Below are positions 15,327 through 24,970 of a stretch of DNA of 40,440 bases, piece by piece (position 1 is the stretch's first letter; each line of letters opens with the position of its first letter). Source of the stretch: an uncultured Lachnospiraceae bacterium (GTDB lineage: Bacteria; Bacillota; Clostridia; Lachnospirales; Lachnospiraceae); contig CATLCV010000020.1 in assembly GCA_949893755.1 (NCBI GenBank), positions 1-40,440 on the forward strand. The letters are read 5' to 3'. The notes beneath the pieces are model-generated. The model was not told where the DNA came from, made no database searches, and was given only the letters and a program-made list of their open reading frames with translations. The translations under genes and the position numbers were made by a program.

Positions 15327-16541
15327 TTAAACTTTTTTACTCTTCAGTTCTATTTCCCCGCCAAATATTTTCTGGAAAACAAGGGATGCCGCGCCGATAT
15401 ACGGCGTTTCCTGCTTCAGGGAAGACAGTTCCACCTGAATCCTCTGGAAACCGTGATGAAACATATGCATATTCATATATTCTTCCATACCCTCTATATA
15501 GACAGAGGCAATTTTCTTTGGGATCTCCCCCAATATAATAATGTCCGGATCATACATATTGGCAATCGTGATCAGCATGGTCTTAAGGGCTGCCCTGCAT
15601 TCCCTGATTCCCTCTTCGGCATAGCGCGGAACCCGCTTCTTCCCGATCAGCTCTGCCAGTTCTTCTACCGAATCCGTTCCCGTTGCCAGAAGCAGATTGG
15701 AAATACTCGTATACAGCTCAATACATCCGTTCTGTCCGCATTCACATTTCGGGCCATTGGGATTGATGGAGATATGCCCCACTTCTCCCGCAAATCCAGC
15801 GCTTCCATGCTGCACCTTGCCTTTGATGATGATCCCTGCCCCGACACCGGAACTGAAACCGATATATACAAGGGATTTATTCTGGTTATAAGCCCCATAA
15901 TAGTGCTCTGCCAGGGCGCTCGCATTCATATCATTGTCCAAAACTACAGGTAAGTTATACGAAGCCAGCTCTTCTTCAAAACATATATCTCCGATCCGAT
16001 AAAAATTCGGCGGAAAGAACAAACGCTTTCCATAAATATCCAACGGCCCGATTGATGCAATACCGATTCCTGCCAGATAATATTCTTTGTTTTCCTCTAT
16101 GGCACGATCCAGCAGCCCGCGCAGGATAGACAAAAAAGTCCTGTTATCCGCGTCAGCCGGAAGTATCTGAGATTTGTGATAAAAAATCTCTCCCTGTATA
16201 TCCGATACGATACAATGCACCTCGTAACGCTTCACATAAATACCCACCGCATTGATGCTCCTGTCCGAGATCTTCAGGGTAACCGGAACACGGCCCGTCT
16301 TTCTGGGTTCATCACTGTTGAAGCTCTGCGTGCTTTCTTCAATATAGTCGTCCTCGATCAGCTCATTCACAATCCCACTGATTGCCATTCTCGTAAGCCC
16401 CAGCCGGTTGGACAGATCGATACGGCTCTGTGCCTTTTTCAGCACCATTTCCTTCAGCACAGCCGCCCGGTTTGTATTTTTTAAAAATTGAAGGTTCTTG
16501 ACGTGATTTGTTTTTCTTCCGTTTTGCGTTTCTCCTGCCAT
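15327..16541 (-). CDS. ROK-family transcriptional regulator (NagC/XylR type)
   Basis: 404 aa. An N-terminal winged helix (about 20-80, with SNRLGLTRMAISGIVNEL) is followed by a ROK sugar-kinase-like domain. The zinc motif CECGQNGCIE is complete. The ATP motif is diverged, as in regulators. It presumably represses the mannoside/ABC operon in which it lies and releases DNA on binding a sugar. It lies 39 nt after the isomerase gene and 31 nt before the binding-protein gene. Start ATG 16541 has GGGAG upstream. Confidence 0.9.
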   Translation of the reverse strand: MAGETQNGRKTNHVKNLQFLKNTNRAAVLKEMVLKKAQSRIDLSNRLGLTRMAISGIVNELIEDDYIEESTQSFNSDEPRKTGRVPVTLKISDRSINAVGIYVKRYEVHCIVSDIQGEIFYHKSQILPADADNRTFLSILRGLLDRAIEENKEYYLAGIGIASIGPLDIYGKRLFFPPNFYRIGDICFEEELASYNLPVVLDNDMNASALAEHYYGAYNQNKSLVYIGFSSGVGAGIIIKGKVQHGSAGFAGEVGHISINPNGPKCECGQNGCIELYTSISNLLLATGTDSVEELAELIGKKRVPRYAEEGIRECRAALKTMLITIANMYDPDIIILGEIPKKIASVYIEGMEEYMNMHMFHHGFQRIQVELSSLKQETPYIGAASLVFQKIFGGEIELKSKKV

Positions 16542-16580
16542 ATATTTTCTCCCATCATCATTGTGACAGATAATCCGGAT

Positions 16581-17180
<600 letters not shown>

Positions 17181-17182
17181 TC

Positions 17183-17211
17183 AATATATACCCCTGTTTT
17201 CACTTTGTCAA
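17183..17211 (-). promoter_or_regulatory. Strong promoter of the isomerase-ROK-ABC operon
   Basis: On the minus strand TTGACA (17211-17206) and TATATT (17188-17183) are separated by 17 nt, a near-consensus vegetative promoter. Confidence 0.75.
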
Positions 17212-17216
17212 CCGGA

Positions 17217-17239
17217 TTTTAAGTGAATTTTTACTAAAA
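17217..17239. promoter_or_regulatory. Possible ROK operator
   Basis: An imperfect AT-rich palindrome (TTTTAAGT ... ACTAAAA) lies between the two divergent promoters. ROK operators are often AT-rich inverted repeats, so it is a candidate only. Confidence 0.3.
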
Positions 17240-17305
17240 TATGTCACTTATTTTTGTGCATTATGTGTAAATTGTATTATTTTTATATTTTTTTACTTTT
17301 TTCTA

Positions 17306-17335
17306 TTGACTTTATTTGTAATATCTGTTTACAAT
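17306..17335 (+). promoter_or_regulatory. Promoter of the beta-mannosidase gene
   Basis: TTGACT (17306-17311) and TACAAT (17330-17335) are 18 nt apart in a very AT-rich leader, about 60 nt before ATG 17396. Confidence 0.6.
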
Positions 17336-17395
17336 TAATTTGCAATAATGAATTTATAATACGGATAAATATCAAAAAACAGGAGGAACGTATTT

Positions 17396-19921
17396 ATGTA
17401 TCAAATGAATCTAAACGACGGCTGGCAACTCCATGAAGCCCCTTTATTTTTCACAGCAGACCATCAAGGCGAAGTGAAGGCTTACACCGACGGCTGGATG
17501 CAGTGCAGCCTGCCCGCAGATGTAAGAATGCCTCTAATTGAAAAAGGGCTCATCAAGGATCCTGTCAGATCCGACTACTGTCTGGAATCCGAATGGGTAG
17601 AGCAACGGTCCTGGTGGTTCCGGAAAACCTTTGAAGTAAAGGAAGAAATTCTAGAAAATGATATTGTAGAATTAGTTTTAGAGAGACTGGATACAAGAAG
17701 CGATATTTTTGTGAACGATACCTTTATCGGTACCCACTGTGACGTACATTTTCCTTTTATAAAAGATATCAAACACCTGTTAAAGGCAGGGGCAAACGAA
17801 ATTTATGTGCGCATTTCCACTGGCCTTGAGGAGATCACCGACGAACAGCTTTCCGAATTGAACTGGGCCGTTTGCACAGAATATGATAACGGCGGAAAAT
17901 ACCGCGGGGATAAAAGACGTTCTTTCGTTAGACGTCCGCAGTATACGGTCGGTTGGGACTGGGGGCCGCGTGTCGTCACCTGCGGCATCACCGGCAGCGC
18001 CACGCTCCGCGGCTACAGGAAGATCGCCATCCGGGAAGTCTCCGTAGTGACTGAAGCCATCCGCCCGGCGGCAGAGCTGTCGGTGAACGTGAATATTGAA
18101 AATCTGGATATCATCGGAAGCACAAGCTGCGATCTGCATATCGAGATTTCGCTGGATGGGAACGTCTGCGCCAAGACAACAGAAAAAGAGGTTCTTCTGA
18201 CCTCAGGCTATAACTATATCAGCTCCGTACTGACCGTGGAAAACCCGCAGCTTTGGTGGCCAGCCGGCTACGGCAGGCAACCGCTGTATACCGTGCGTAT
18301 TTATGCCGAATGCGGGAAGATCCACGAAGCATGGCCTGAGTTCCAGTATGGGATCCGCACGGTTTCCCTGGATACCTCTGTGATCGAGGGTGAAAACCGC
18401 CGTTTTACTTTTGTCGTCAACGATACTCCCATCTTCGCCAAAGGCGGGGACTGGATTCCCAACGATTCTATTTATGCAAGGACAACCGATGAGAAAGTAC
18501 AGGCGCTGCTGGACGAAGCCATCGAAGCCAACTTTAACTGTATCCGTATCTGGGGCGGCGGATTGTATGAAACAGAGTATTTCTACGCGGCCTGTGACCG
18601 TCTCGGTATTTTGTTATGGCACGATTTCATGTTCGCCTGCTCCACCTATCCGGATCACCAGGAATGGTTCCGAAATCTGGCGTTCCGTGAAATGGACTAT
18701 CAGACCAAGCGCCTTCGCAACCATGCCTGCATCGGCCTGTTCTGTGGTACAAATGAAAACCACTGGCTTTTCAATAAGACCGACACGCCGAAATGGAATA
18801 TCGAGATCACGCGAAACCGTCAATATGGCTTATACATTCCCAATGTCCTCGCCAAGGAAGCCGTGCACAAGAACTGTCCCAATATTCCTTACTGGAACAG
18901 CTCTCCCTACGGTGGAAAGCTTCCCAATGATGATACGGTCGGAGATGTACACCGCTGGCGCGACGCTTTCATGAGCAGTAAGATGGAGGAGCGTGTGGAT
19001 ATTCTGGCCTATGATAATATAAAATCAAAGTTTGTCAGTGAATATGGTTATGGAGGGCCGTGCTGCCTTGAGAGCATAAAAGAATACCTCGACCTGCCGG
19101 AGGACGCATCTGTCGTCCGCAGCGGACGCCCGTGGGAAATGCATCTGAATGTATTTGAGAAGGAAACGGTATATGCCGGGATCGAAAAGCACTACGTCGA
19201 CCATGCCGACTGCCTGTCCATAGAGGATTATATTCTATACGGCGGTATGGTTCACAGCAGCGTACTGGGCTATTCTCTGGAGGCCATCCGCTTTAAAGAC
19301 TTCTGCTCCGGCGGCATTTTCTGGATGTACAATGACACCTGGGGCGAGGTAGGCTGGACCATCATAGATTATTATTTAAGAAGAAAGCCTTCCTTCTATG
19401 GCGTTAAACGGGCATTGGCACATCAGAAGATCAGTATACGCTGCATAGACGGCCAGGTGATCCTGCAGGGCTGCAACGACGGTATGGAGCCTCTGGATTT
19501 CCAGGCGGAATACGGATATATTTCCTTCGATGGAAAAGAACGGCATACCAGAAGCCTGTCCTTCCACCTGGATCCACATACGAGGACTTATCTGTCAGAA
19601 GAGGCATTGCCTGATTACGACTACAAAAAAGGCAGCATTATGGTCATTCCCGATACACCAGAAATCGACCCAGTCATGCTGATCCTTCATGAGAACCGAC
19701 ATCTTGATTACGCTCCGTCCGCAGTTTCCGTCCTTTCTTCCTCTGAGGAAGAGGGCCAGACCGTTCTCACGGTCACCAGCGAAGGCTACGTACACGGCGT
19801 ATATGTGAAAGGGAATTATAAATGCTCCGATAACTATTTCGATCTTCTTCCCGGTCAGACGAAGACCATCAGGGTTGAAAACGGAGCGCATGACAAGCTG
19901 GAATTCGGACAAGTCAGGTGA
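17396..19921 (+). CDS. GH2 beta-mannosidase
   Basis: 841 aa, no signal peptide, so cytoplasmic. The GH2 layout is complete: N-terminal jelly roll (about 1-180, with YTVGWDWGPR), immunoglobulin-like domain, then a TIM barrel. The acid/base is Glu454 in CGTNENHW and the nucleophile Glu549 in SEYGYGG. Both motifs are characteristic of beta-mannosidases rather than beta-galactosidases. It hydrolyses terminal beta-mannose from manno-oligosaccharides or N-glycan cores. Start ATG follows GGAGG by 8 nt. It is divergent from the ROK/ABC operon and likely co-regulated with it. A hairpin terminator follows at 20014. Confidence 0.93.
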   Translation: MYQMNLNDGWQLHEAPLFFTADHQGEVKAYTDGWMQCSLPADVRMPLIEKGLIKDPVRSDYCLESEWVEQRSWWFRKTFEVKEEILENDIVELVLERLDTRSDIFVNDTFIGTHCDVHFPFIKDIKHLLKAGANEIYVRISTGLEEITDEQLSELNWAVCTEYDNGGKYRGDKRRSFVRRPQYTVGWDWGPRVVTCGITGSATLRGYRKIAIREVSVVTEAIRPAAELSVNVNIENLDIIGSTSCDLHIEISLDGNVCAKTTEKEVLLTSGYNYISSVLTVENPQLWWPAGYGRQPLYTVRIYAECGKIHEAWPEFQYGIRTVSLDTSVIEGENRRFTFVVNDTPIFAKGGDWIPNDSIYARTTDEKVQALLDEAIEANFNCIRIWGGGLYETEYFYAACDRLGILLWHDFMFACSTYPDHQEWFRNLAFREMDYQTKRLRNHACIGLFCGTNENHWLFNKTDTPKWNIEITRNRQYGLYIPNVLAKEAVHKNCPNIPYWNSSPYGGKLPNDDTVGDVHRWRDAFMSSKMEERVDILAYDNIKSKFVSEYGYGGPCCLESIKEYLDLPEDASVVRSGRPWEMHLNVFEKETVYAGIEKHYVDHADCLSIEDYILYGGMVHSSVLGYSLEAIRFKDFCSGGIFWMYNDTWGEVGWTIIDYYLRRKPSFYGVKRALAHQKISIRCIDGQVILQGCNDGMEPLDFQAEYGYISFDGKERHTRSLSFHLDPHTRTYLSEEALPDYDYKKGSIMVIPDTPEIDPVMLILHENRHLDYAPSAVSVLSSSEEEGQTVLTVTSEGYVHGVYVKGNYKCSDNYFDLLPGQTKTIRVENGAHDKLEFGQVR

Positions 19922-20013
19922 AACCTGGTGAAATGAACCACCCCGCAGCAAAGGCAAGGAGCCATAAGGAAACATTCATAAAATCACGACTAATGCCAGG
20001 TAAATGGAAAAAC

Positions 20014-20055
20014 AAAAAATGCTATGCAAGAAGTTATTCGGCTGCATAGCATTTT
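20014..20055 (+). terminator. Terminator after beta-mannosidase
   Basis: A 9-bp stem TGCTATGCA/TGCATAGCA with A-rich and T-rich flanks on either side. It can serve both strands. Confidence 0.8.
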
Positions 20056-20295
20056 TTTGTTTTTGAAAACTATCCATCTAAATTTTCAGTGTCCAACGGA
20101 CGCGTAGACGTCACCAAAGGTGACGATCTTTAGGGGCTTGGGGATATGTCACCAACAAGCAATTTTACAGTTTTTCATTTGTGAATAAACTGTGAAAATA
20201 CGCAAACTTGTGGTAGTTTGCATTGCTTGCGAATTTCCATAGGCTCAAAGAAAAGGTACATTTCTATGCGTTTCAGCTATGCTTTTGCCAGATAC

Positions 20296-20324
20296 TTGCC
20301 CATTTGGAATACTTCTATTATAAT
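20296..20324 (+). promoter_or_regulatory. Promoter of the LysR gene
   Basis: TTGCCC and TATAAT are separated by 17 nt, ending 33 nt before the ATG at 20358. Confidence 0.55.
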
Positions 20325-20357
20325 AGCTTTGAATATAGAAAAAACGGAGGATTTCTC

Positions 20358-21227
20358 ATGGAATTTCGAGTGCTTCAATATTTTCTGGCAGTAGTCCGGG
20401 AAGAAAATATATCACGGGCAGCAGATGTGCTTCATGTTACACAGCCCACGCTTAGCCGTCAGATGGCGCAATTAGAAGAAGAACTTGGAACACAGCTTTT
20501 TATCCGTGGCCGCCACTTGGCATTGACGGATGCCGGTGTTATGCTTCGCCGTCGTGCGGAGGAAGTTGTGGCTTTAATGGATAAAATTGAGAATGAATTT
20601 GAAAATCATGGGGAACTTGGCGGCATTATCTCGATTGGCAGCGGAGGACTTAATGCTTCTCAGATGTTGCCTGCCATTATGGCGGGATTTCGGAAGAAAT
20701 ATCCGAAGATACAATTTCAACTTTATACAAATAGTGCAGAGTACATCAAGGAGCGCCTGGATCAGGGACTGCTGGATTTTGGCCTTTTATTAGAGCCGAT
20801 AGATGTAACGAAGTTTGATTATATCCGTATGAAAAAAGAGGAAAAATGGGGGTTGCTCCTACGGGCGGGGCATCCGTTGGCTAAAAAGGAAACCATTACA
20901 AAGGAGGATTTAATTGGAGAGCCATTGATAACAACAAATCGCCAGTCCATACAGAAGGAATTGGAGAACTGGCTGGGCAGCTCCTTTTCACAGTTAGATA
21001 TTTTCGCAACCTATAATATTATTACAAATGTGGCTATGCTGGTTGACAGCGGTGTAGCTTCTGCACTTACGATAGAAGGAGCCGTTAATTTATTCGGCAG
21101 TGAGCGTATGGTATTCAGGCCGCTTTATCCAGAGCTGTCCATGACTTCGGTACTTGCGTGGAAGAAGTTTCAACCGAACTTTGGGGCGGCAGGCCGCTTT
21201 TTGGAATATCTCAAAAGTATGCAATAG
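20358..21227 (+). CDS. LysR-family transcriptional regulator
   Basis: 289 aa. The N-terminal winged helix (MEFRVLQYFLAVVREENISR..., recognition helix with TQPTLSRQMAQLEEELG) is canonical, followed by a two-lobed effector domain. ATG 20358 was chosen because ACGGAGG precedes it and the protein then starts like other LysR members. It precedes the MerR-aldo/keto reductase operon on the same strand and probably regulates that cargo set. Members of this type often control aldo/keto reductase and flavodoxin genes; effector unknown. Confidence 0.92.
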   Translation: MEFRVLQYFLAVVREENISRAADVLHVTQPTLSRQMAQLEEELGTQLFIRGRHLALTDAGVMLRRRAEEVVALMDKIENEFENHGELGGIISIGSGGLNASQMLPAIMAGFRKKYPKIQFQLYTNSAEYIKERLDQGLLDFGLLLEPIDVTKFDYIRMKKEEKWGLLLRAGHPLAKKETITKEDLIGEPLITTNRQSIQKELENWLGSSFSQLDIFATYNIITNVAMLVDSGVASALTIEGAVNLFGSERMVFRPLYPELSMTSVLAWKKFQPNFGAAGRFLEYLKSMQ

Positions 21228-21255
21228 GCGTATACTTTTCTATCAAACATAGGTA

Positions 21256-21338
21256 TTGGACATATAAAAGGAAAATGCGTAAAATATAAGTGTAACCGGA
21301 AAACGTAAAAAACGAAATCCGGCGGCACTTATTTTTTT
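21256..21338 (+). promoter_or_regulatory. Promoter followed by terminator-like hairpin
   Basis: TTGGAC (21256-21261) and TAAAAT (21280-21285) form an 18-nt-spaced promoter. Straight after it AAGTG...CCGG (21288-21299) can pair with CCGG...CACTT (21319-21330), followed by seven T. The hairpin may end the LysR transcript or attenuate the MerR operon. Confidence 0.45.
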
Positions 21339-21361
21339 GTTCAGATGAAAGAGAGGAAGCC

Positions 21362-21730
21362 ATGACATTAAAAGAAGCTGAAAAAAAGTTTGCCCTGCCC
21401 TACAACATTCTGGAGAAATATGTTTCTTTTGGCTTAATCAGAGAGAGCAATATACCGGAGAATTACCGGGATGAAGATTTTGAGCGGCTGGGATTGATAG
21501 ATACGCTCCTCGGCTCTGGTTTTGCACCGGAAGAAGCAAAAAGGTATTTATTGCTTACAGAAGAAACGGGGACAGATGAACAGCAAATCAATATGTTGAA
21601 AAGGGGGCGCAGATCACTTCTGAATGATATTCATAAAAAACAAAAATTTCTTGACAGCCTTGATTATATAATCTGGTCGAAAAAGGGCGGCGGGAAATCA
21701 TGCTTATTAGGAAAAGGAGCGCAATTATGA
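21362..21730 (+). CDS. MerR-like helix-turn-helix regulator
   Basis: 122 aa. The N-terminus (TLKEAEKKFALPYNILEKYVSFGLI) is a MerR-type helix-turn-helix, followed by an RDEDFERLGLIDTLLGSGF segment and a C-terminal coiled helix with a long basic stretch, as in MerR dimerisation helices. No cysteine metal site is seen, apart from one Cys near the end. It overlaps the next start by ATGA, so it is translationally coupled to the aldo/keto reductase. It probably regulates its own operon. Confidence 0.75.
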   Translation: MTLKEAEKKFALPYNILEKYVSFGLIRESNIPENYRDEDFERLGLIDTLLGSGFAPEEAKRYLLLTEETGTDEQQINMLKRGRRSLLNDIHKKQKFLDSLDYIIWSKKGGGKSCLLGKGAQL

Positions 21731-22593
21731 TTTTGAATGAAAGCTATACACTACCAAATGGAGTGACAATCCCAAAGTTAGGGCTTGGCACATGGTTTAT
21801 TCAGGACGATCAGGCAGCCGAGGCGGTACGGCAGGCTGTATCTGTTGGTTATCGTCATATTGATACCGCGCAGGCTTATGGGAATGAAGCAGGTATCGGA
21901 GCCGGAGTAAAAAGCTGTGGTGTTCCACGGGAAGAAATTTTCGTTACCAGTAAGGTGGCAGCAGAACACAAGACCTATGAGGCTGCCGCAAAATCCATTG
22001 ACAAAAGCCTTGTGAAGATGGGACTTTCCTATCTCGACATGATGATTATTCACAGCCCCCAGCCGTGGACGGAGGTAAACCAATCTTCAAATCGCTATTA
22101 TCAGGAAAACAGGCAGGTGTGGAAAGCGTTAGAGGCTGCTCTGGCCGCCGGTAAAGTAAGGGCTATCGGAGTATCTAATTTTTTGAAAGAAGATATTGAC
22201 AGCCTGTGGGAAACGGCGGAGATAAAGCCGATGGTGAATCAGGTACTTTGCCATATTTCAAATACGCCTGCTGCTCTCGTTTCGTATTGTCAGAGCAAAG
22301 GGATTGTGATGGAGGCTTATTCCCCCGTGGCTCATGGAGAAGCGTTAAAGAACGAGAATATTAAGGCGATGGCGGAGAAATATGGTGTGTCTATCCCGCA
22401 GCTCTGTATCCGCTACGATTTGCAGCTTGGAATGATTGTCCTTCCGAAAACGGCGAACCCGGAACACATGAGGACAAATGCCGAGATTGATTTTACAATT
22501 TCGGACGAGGATATGAACATGCTGATGAATATGGAAAAAATCAAGGACTACGGAGAATATAGCCGTTTCCCTGTATTTGGAGGAAGAAAATAA
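21727..22593 (+). CDS. Aldo/keto reductase
   Basis: 288 aa TIM barrel of the AKR superfamily. The catalytic tetrad is recognisable: Asp in the HIDTAQAYGNE segment with Tyr, Lys in TSKVA, and His in IIHSPQPW. The NADPH-binding C-terminal LPKTANPEHMRTN is also present. It reduces aldehydes or ketones in the cytoplasm. ATG 21727 with AAAGGAGC is preferred over ATG 21700. It overlaps the MerR stop and is followed by the cupin gene, a recurring AKR-cupin pairing. Confidence 0.92.
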   Translation: MILNESYTLPNGVTIPKLGLGTWFIQDDQAAEAVRQAVSVGYRHIDTAQAYGNEAGIGAGVKSCGVPREEIFVTSKVAAEHKTYEAAAKSIDKSLVKMGLSYLDMMIIHSPQPWTEVNQSSNRYYQENRQVWKALEAALAAGKVRAIGVSNFLKEDIDSLWETAEIKPMVNQVLCHISNTPAALVSYCQSKGIVMEAYSPVAHGEALKNENIKAMAEKYGVSIPQLCIRYDLQLGMIVLPKTANPEHMRTNAEIDFTISDEDMNMLMNMEKIKDYGEYSRFPVFGGRK

Positions 22594-22609
22594 AAAGGAG
22601 GAAAAAACC

Positions 22610-23017
22610 GTGATTGATTTAAGCAACAGCTTCATTTTTCCCAAAGGGGATAAGGTAGAAGGAGAGAATTTCAAAGGAGAAGCATGGCAGGAACGGCTGG
22701 TTCCTATGCAATCAGAGTGGAACTGCCCGATTGGAAATGTAACCTTTGCGCCCGGTGCAAGGAATAGCTGGCACTCCCATCCGGGCGGACAAATCCTTTT
22801 GATAACAGCCGGACGTGGCTGGTATCAGGAAGAAGGAAAACCGGCGCAGGAGCTTCATGCCGGGGATATAGTGAGGATTCCGGCGAATGTGAAACACTGG
22901 CATGGAGCTGCGAAAGATAGCTGGTTTGTGCATATCTACATTGTTACAAATCCGCAGAACGGCCCCTGCAGATGGATGGAGCCAGTTTCGGACGAAGAAT
23001 ACAATTCACTTTTATAA
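22610..23017 (+). CDS. Cupin-domain protein
   Basis: 135-aa single cupin. The metal motif NSWHSHPGGQ ... H (two His, one Gln) and the second motif PANVKHWHGA match the small cupins often found next to aldo/keto reductases or carboxymuconolactone decarboxylase-like proteins. GTG 22610 has AAAAGGAGG in front; an in-frame TTG at 22577 would overlap the previous gene and lacks a site. Reaction unknown; it may bind Mn or Fe and detoxify or isomerise small carbonyl compounds. Confidence 0.85.
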   Translation: MIDLSNSFIFPKGDKVEGENFKGEAWQERLVPMQSEWNCPIGNVTFAPGARNSWHSHPGGQILLITAGRGWYQEEGKPAQELHAGDIVRIPANVKHWHGAAKDSWFVHIYIVTNPQNGPCRWMEPVSDEEYNSLL

Positions 23018-23035
23018 AGACGGGGAGGAGTATTC

Positions 23036-24097
23036 TTGAAGTCAGTAAAACGGTTTGGCGTTTGTCTGCTTGGTATGTTATTACTAAGCGGATGTTCTTC
23101 TCAACCTGTGCAGGAGCAGGAATCTATGAACAAGAATTTTTTTGCCATGAATACTTATATTTCATTTACCATTTACACAGATGTGCCGGAAAGTGTGCTG
23201 GATACGGTTGAGGCAGAAATAAAGGACTTGGAAAGCCTCTGGTCTGTTACGGACGAAGGCAGCGAGGTCTATCGGATCAATCATGCAGAGGGAACGCCTA
23301 TTACAATCAGCGAAAAAACGGCAGAACTTCTGAACTTTTCGCTGAAAATGTTCGAGCAGACAGATGGCGCACTGGATGTTACCATATACCTCGTTTTGAC
23401 TGCATGGGGATTTACAACCGGCAGTTATCAAATACCTTCGGAGGAATTGTTTTCTGAAAAAATGCAGCTTATAGGCGCAGATAAAATTTCTCTTTCCGGT
23501 AATATCCTGTCAATGCAATCTGGTATGCAGCTTGATTTTGGTGCGGTGGCAAAAGGCTATGCCAGTGATCTTATTACCGAATTACTGAAGGAAAATGGTG
23601 TTACTTCCGCTGTTTTCAGTCTTGGTGGAAATATTCAGGTAATCGGAAATAAACCGGATGGAAGCGATTTTAGAATATCCGTCCAGCATCCGGGGAATCG
23701 GGATTCTTTGGGGATTTTATCTTTATCAGACAGCAGTATTTCTACTTCTGGTACTTACGAGCGGTATTTTATCGGGGAGGACGGACAGCAATACGGACAT
23801 ATCCTTGATCCGAAAACTGGCAGGCCTATGATAAGTGACCTTACCTCCGTAACGGTAGTCGGCAAAGAAGGGAAACTGTGCGACGCACTTTCCACAGCTC
23901 TTTTTGTGAAAGGTTTAGATGGTGCGGTACAGTATTACCAAGAGCAGTATGATTCTGAACTGCTCTTTGAACATGAGGGATTTGAACTGCTCCTTATGAC
24001 AGAGGATGGAGAAATCTATTTGACAGAATGCTTGGAAAATTGCTTTACTGCCGCAGAAAACTATCGGGATTTACCTATTCATATCATAAGGCGGTAA
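23036..24097 (+). CDS. apbE: FAD:protein FMN transferase, ApbE-type lipoprotein
   Basis: 353 aa. A lipoprotein signal ends in LLSGC (Cys20), then a full ApbE domain: NTYISFTIYTD, DFGAVAKGYASDLI, SLGGNIQV, YGHILDPKTGRP and DALSTALFV with the Mg-binding Asp. It transfers FMN from FAD to a Thr or Ser of target proteins outside the membrane. The TTG start at 23036 follows GGGGAGGAG. It lies directly before flavodoxin-like lipoproteins and a membrane protein, which could be its partners, although none shows an obvious flavinylation motif such as DGxxSGAT that I can point to. Confidence 0.92.
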   Translation: MKSVKRFGVCLLGMLLLSGCSSQPVQEQESMNKNFFAMNTYISFTIYTDVPESVLDTVEAEIKDLESLWSVTDEGSEVYRINHAEGTPITISEKTAELLNFSLKMFEQTDGALDVTIYLVLTAWGFTTGSYQIPSEELFSEKMQLIGADKISLSGNILSMQSGMQLDFGAVAKGYASDLITELLKENGVTSAVFSLGGNIQVIGNKPDGSDFRISVQHPGNRDSLGILSLSDSSISTSGTYERYFIGEDGQQYGHILDPKTGRPMISDLTSVTVVGKEGKLCDALSTALFVKGLDGAVQYYQEQYDSELLFEHEGFELLLMTEDGEIYLTECLENCFTAAENYRDLPIHIIRR

Positions 24098-24119
24098 ATC
24101 GGAAATGGAGGTGAACATT

Positions 24120-24932
24120 TTGAAATGTTGTGTAAAAAGGATGGCAGGTGCGGCCCTCATTCTTGGATTATTGACTGCTGTAACAGGCTGTGGAAAACAG
24201 TCTGAGCAGATAGATATTCCTGAAAAAACCGAATCTCCGCCCATTGTGTCGGAGCCGCCTGCTGCTATCACTTCTCCGCAGGAAGAAACGGAGGATATAT
24301 CGCAGAAAGATACGGAAACAGAGGATATGCCGCAGGAACCGGAGGATGTATCTGAGCCGCCCGAAGCAGAGGGAAACAGTAATATCCTGATTGCGTATTT
24401 TACATGGGCGGAGAATACCTATGTCGCTGATCCGGATTCCGTGGATGTGGATGCTACTACATCGGCGAGTGTTTTGATACCGGGGAATGTGGGCTTGCTG
24501 GCGAAGTGGATACAGGAAGAAACGGGTGGAGATACATTCTCCATTATTACGGAAGAAGCCTATTCCAGCGATTATGATACTTGCTTAAACCGGGCGATTG
24601 AAGAACATGATTCCGGTGCGCGTCCGGCCATTACAGGCCATGTTGATAACATGGAGGACTACGATATTGTTTTCTTGGGCTTTCCGAACTGGTGGTATTC
24701 CTGCCCTATGGCGATATTAACCTTTATCGAAGAACATGACTTATCCGGTAAAACGATTGTACCCTTCTGCTCACACGGAACGGGAGGATTTGCAGCAAGC
24801 CTGCGGGATATTGGAGCGGTTCTTCCTGATGATTGCGTCGTACTTACGGAATTTGGTGCTTATCGCCCGGAAGTGGCAAGCTCTCAGGATAAACTGCTTG
24901 ATTGGCTGGCTGGTCTGGAATTATCATACTGA
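24120..24932 (+). CDS. Flavodoxin-like lipoprotein 1
   Basis: 270 aa. The TTG start at 24120 has GGAGGTGA five bases upstream; an in-frame ATG at 24105 lies within that site. A signal peptide ends in VTGC, then a Pro/Glu-rich linker (about 20-85), then a flavodoxin_4 domain: NILIAYFTW for the FMN phosphate region, FPNWWYSCPMA for the flavin-stacking loop, and FCSHGTGGFAASL. It would be anchored on the outer face of the membrane, unlike ordinary cytoplasmic flavodoxins. Placed between ApbE and a DUF4405-like membrane protein, it may carry electrons outside the cell. Confidence 0.88.
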   Translation: MKCCVKRMAGAALILGLLTAVTGCGKQSEQIDIPEKTESPPIVSEPPAAITSPQEETEDISQKDTETEDMPQEPEDVSEPPEAEGNSNILIAYFTWAENTYVADPDSVDVDATTSASVLIPGNVGLLAKWIQEETGGDTFSIITEEAYSSDYDTCLNRAIEEHDSGARPAITGHVDNMEDYDIVFLGFPNWWYSCPMAILTFIEEHDLSGKTIVPFCSHGTGGFAASLRDIGAVLPDDCVVLTEFGAYRPEVASSQDKLLDWLAGLELSY

Positions 24933-24970
24933 ATCAATTTTGTAAAAACATTGCAGGAAGGAGGTGACTT

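Larger units (their letters stand above)
19922..20357. other. Intergenic region and probable left boundary of the mobile element
   Basis: 436 bp without a convincing gene. It has the terminator at 20014-20055, a perfect GTCACC-AAA-GGTGAC inverted repeat (20111-20125), another repeat ACAGTTT/AAACTGT (20167-20173 with 20187-20193), and the LysR promoter. An open frame from 20223 into LysR lacks a ribosome site and conserved sequence. Confidence 0.5.

Noticed and set aside
20111-20125. GTCACC-AAA-GGTGAC inverted repeat as a terminator
   Set aside because: 3-nt loop and no T run; more likely a protein site or element end.
20223-20357. N-terminal extension of the LysR protein
   Set aside because: No ribosome site, no LysR similarity, while ATG 20358 has ACGGAGG and a canonical start.
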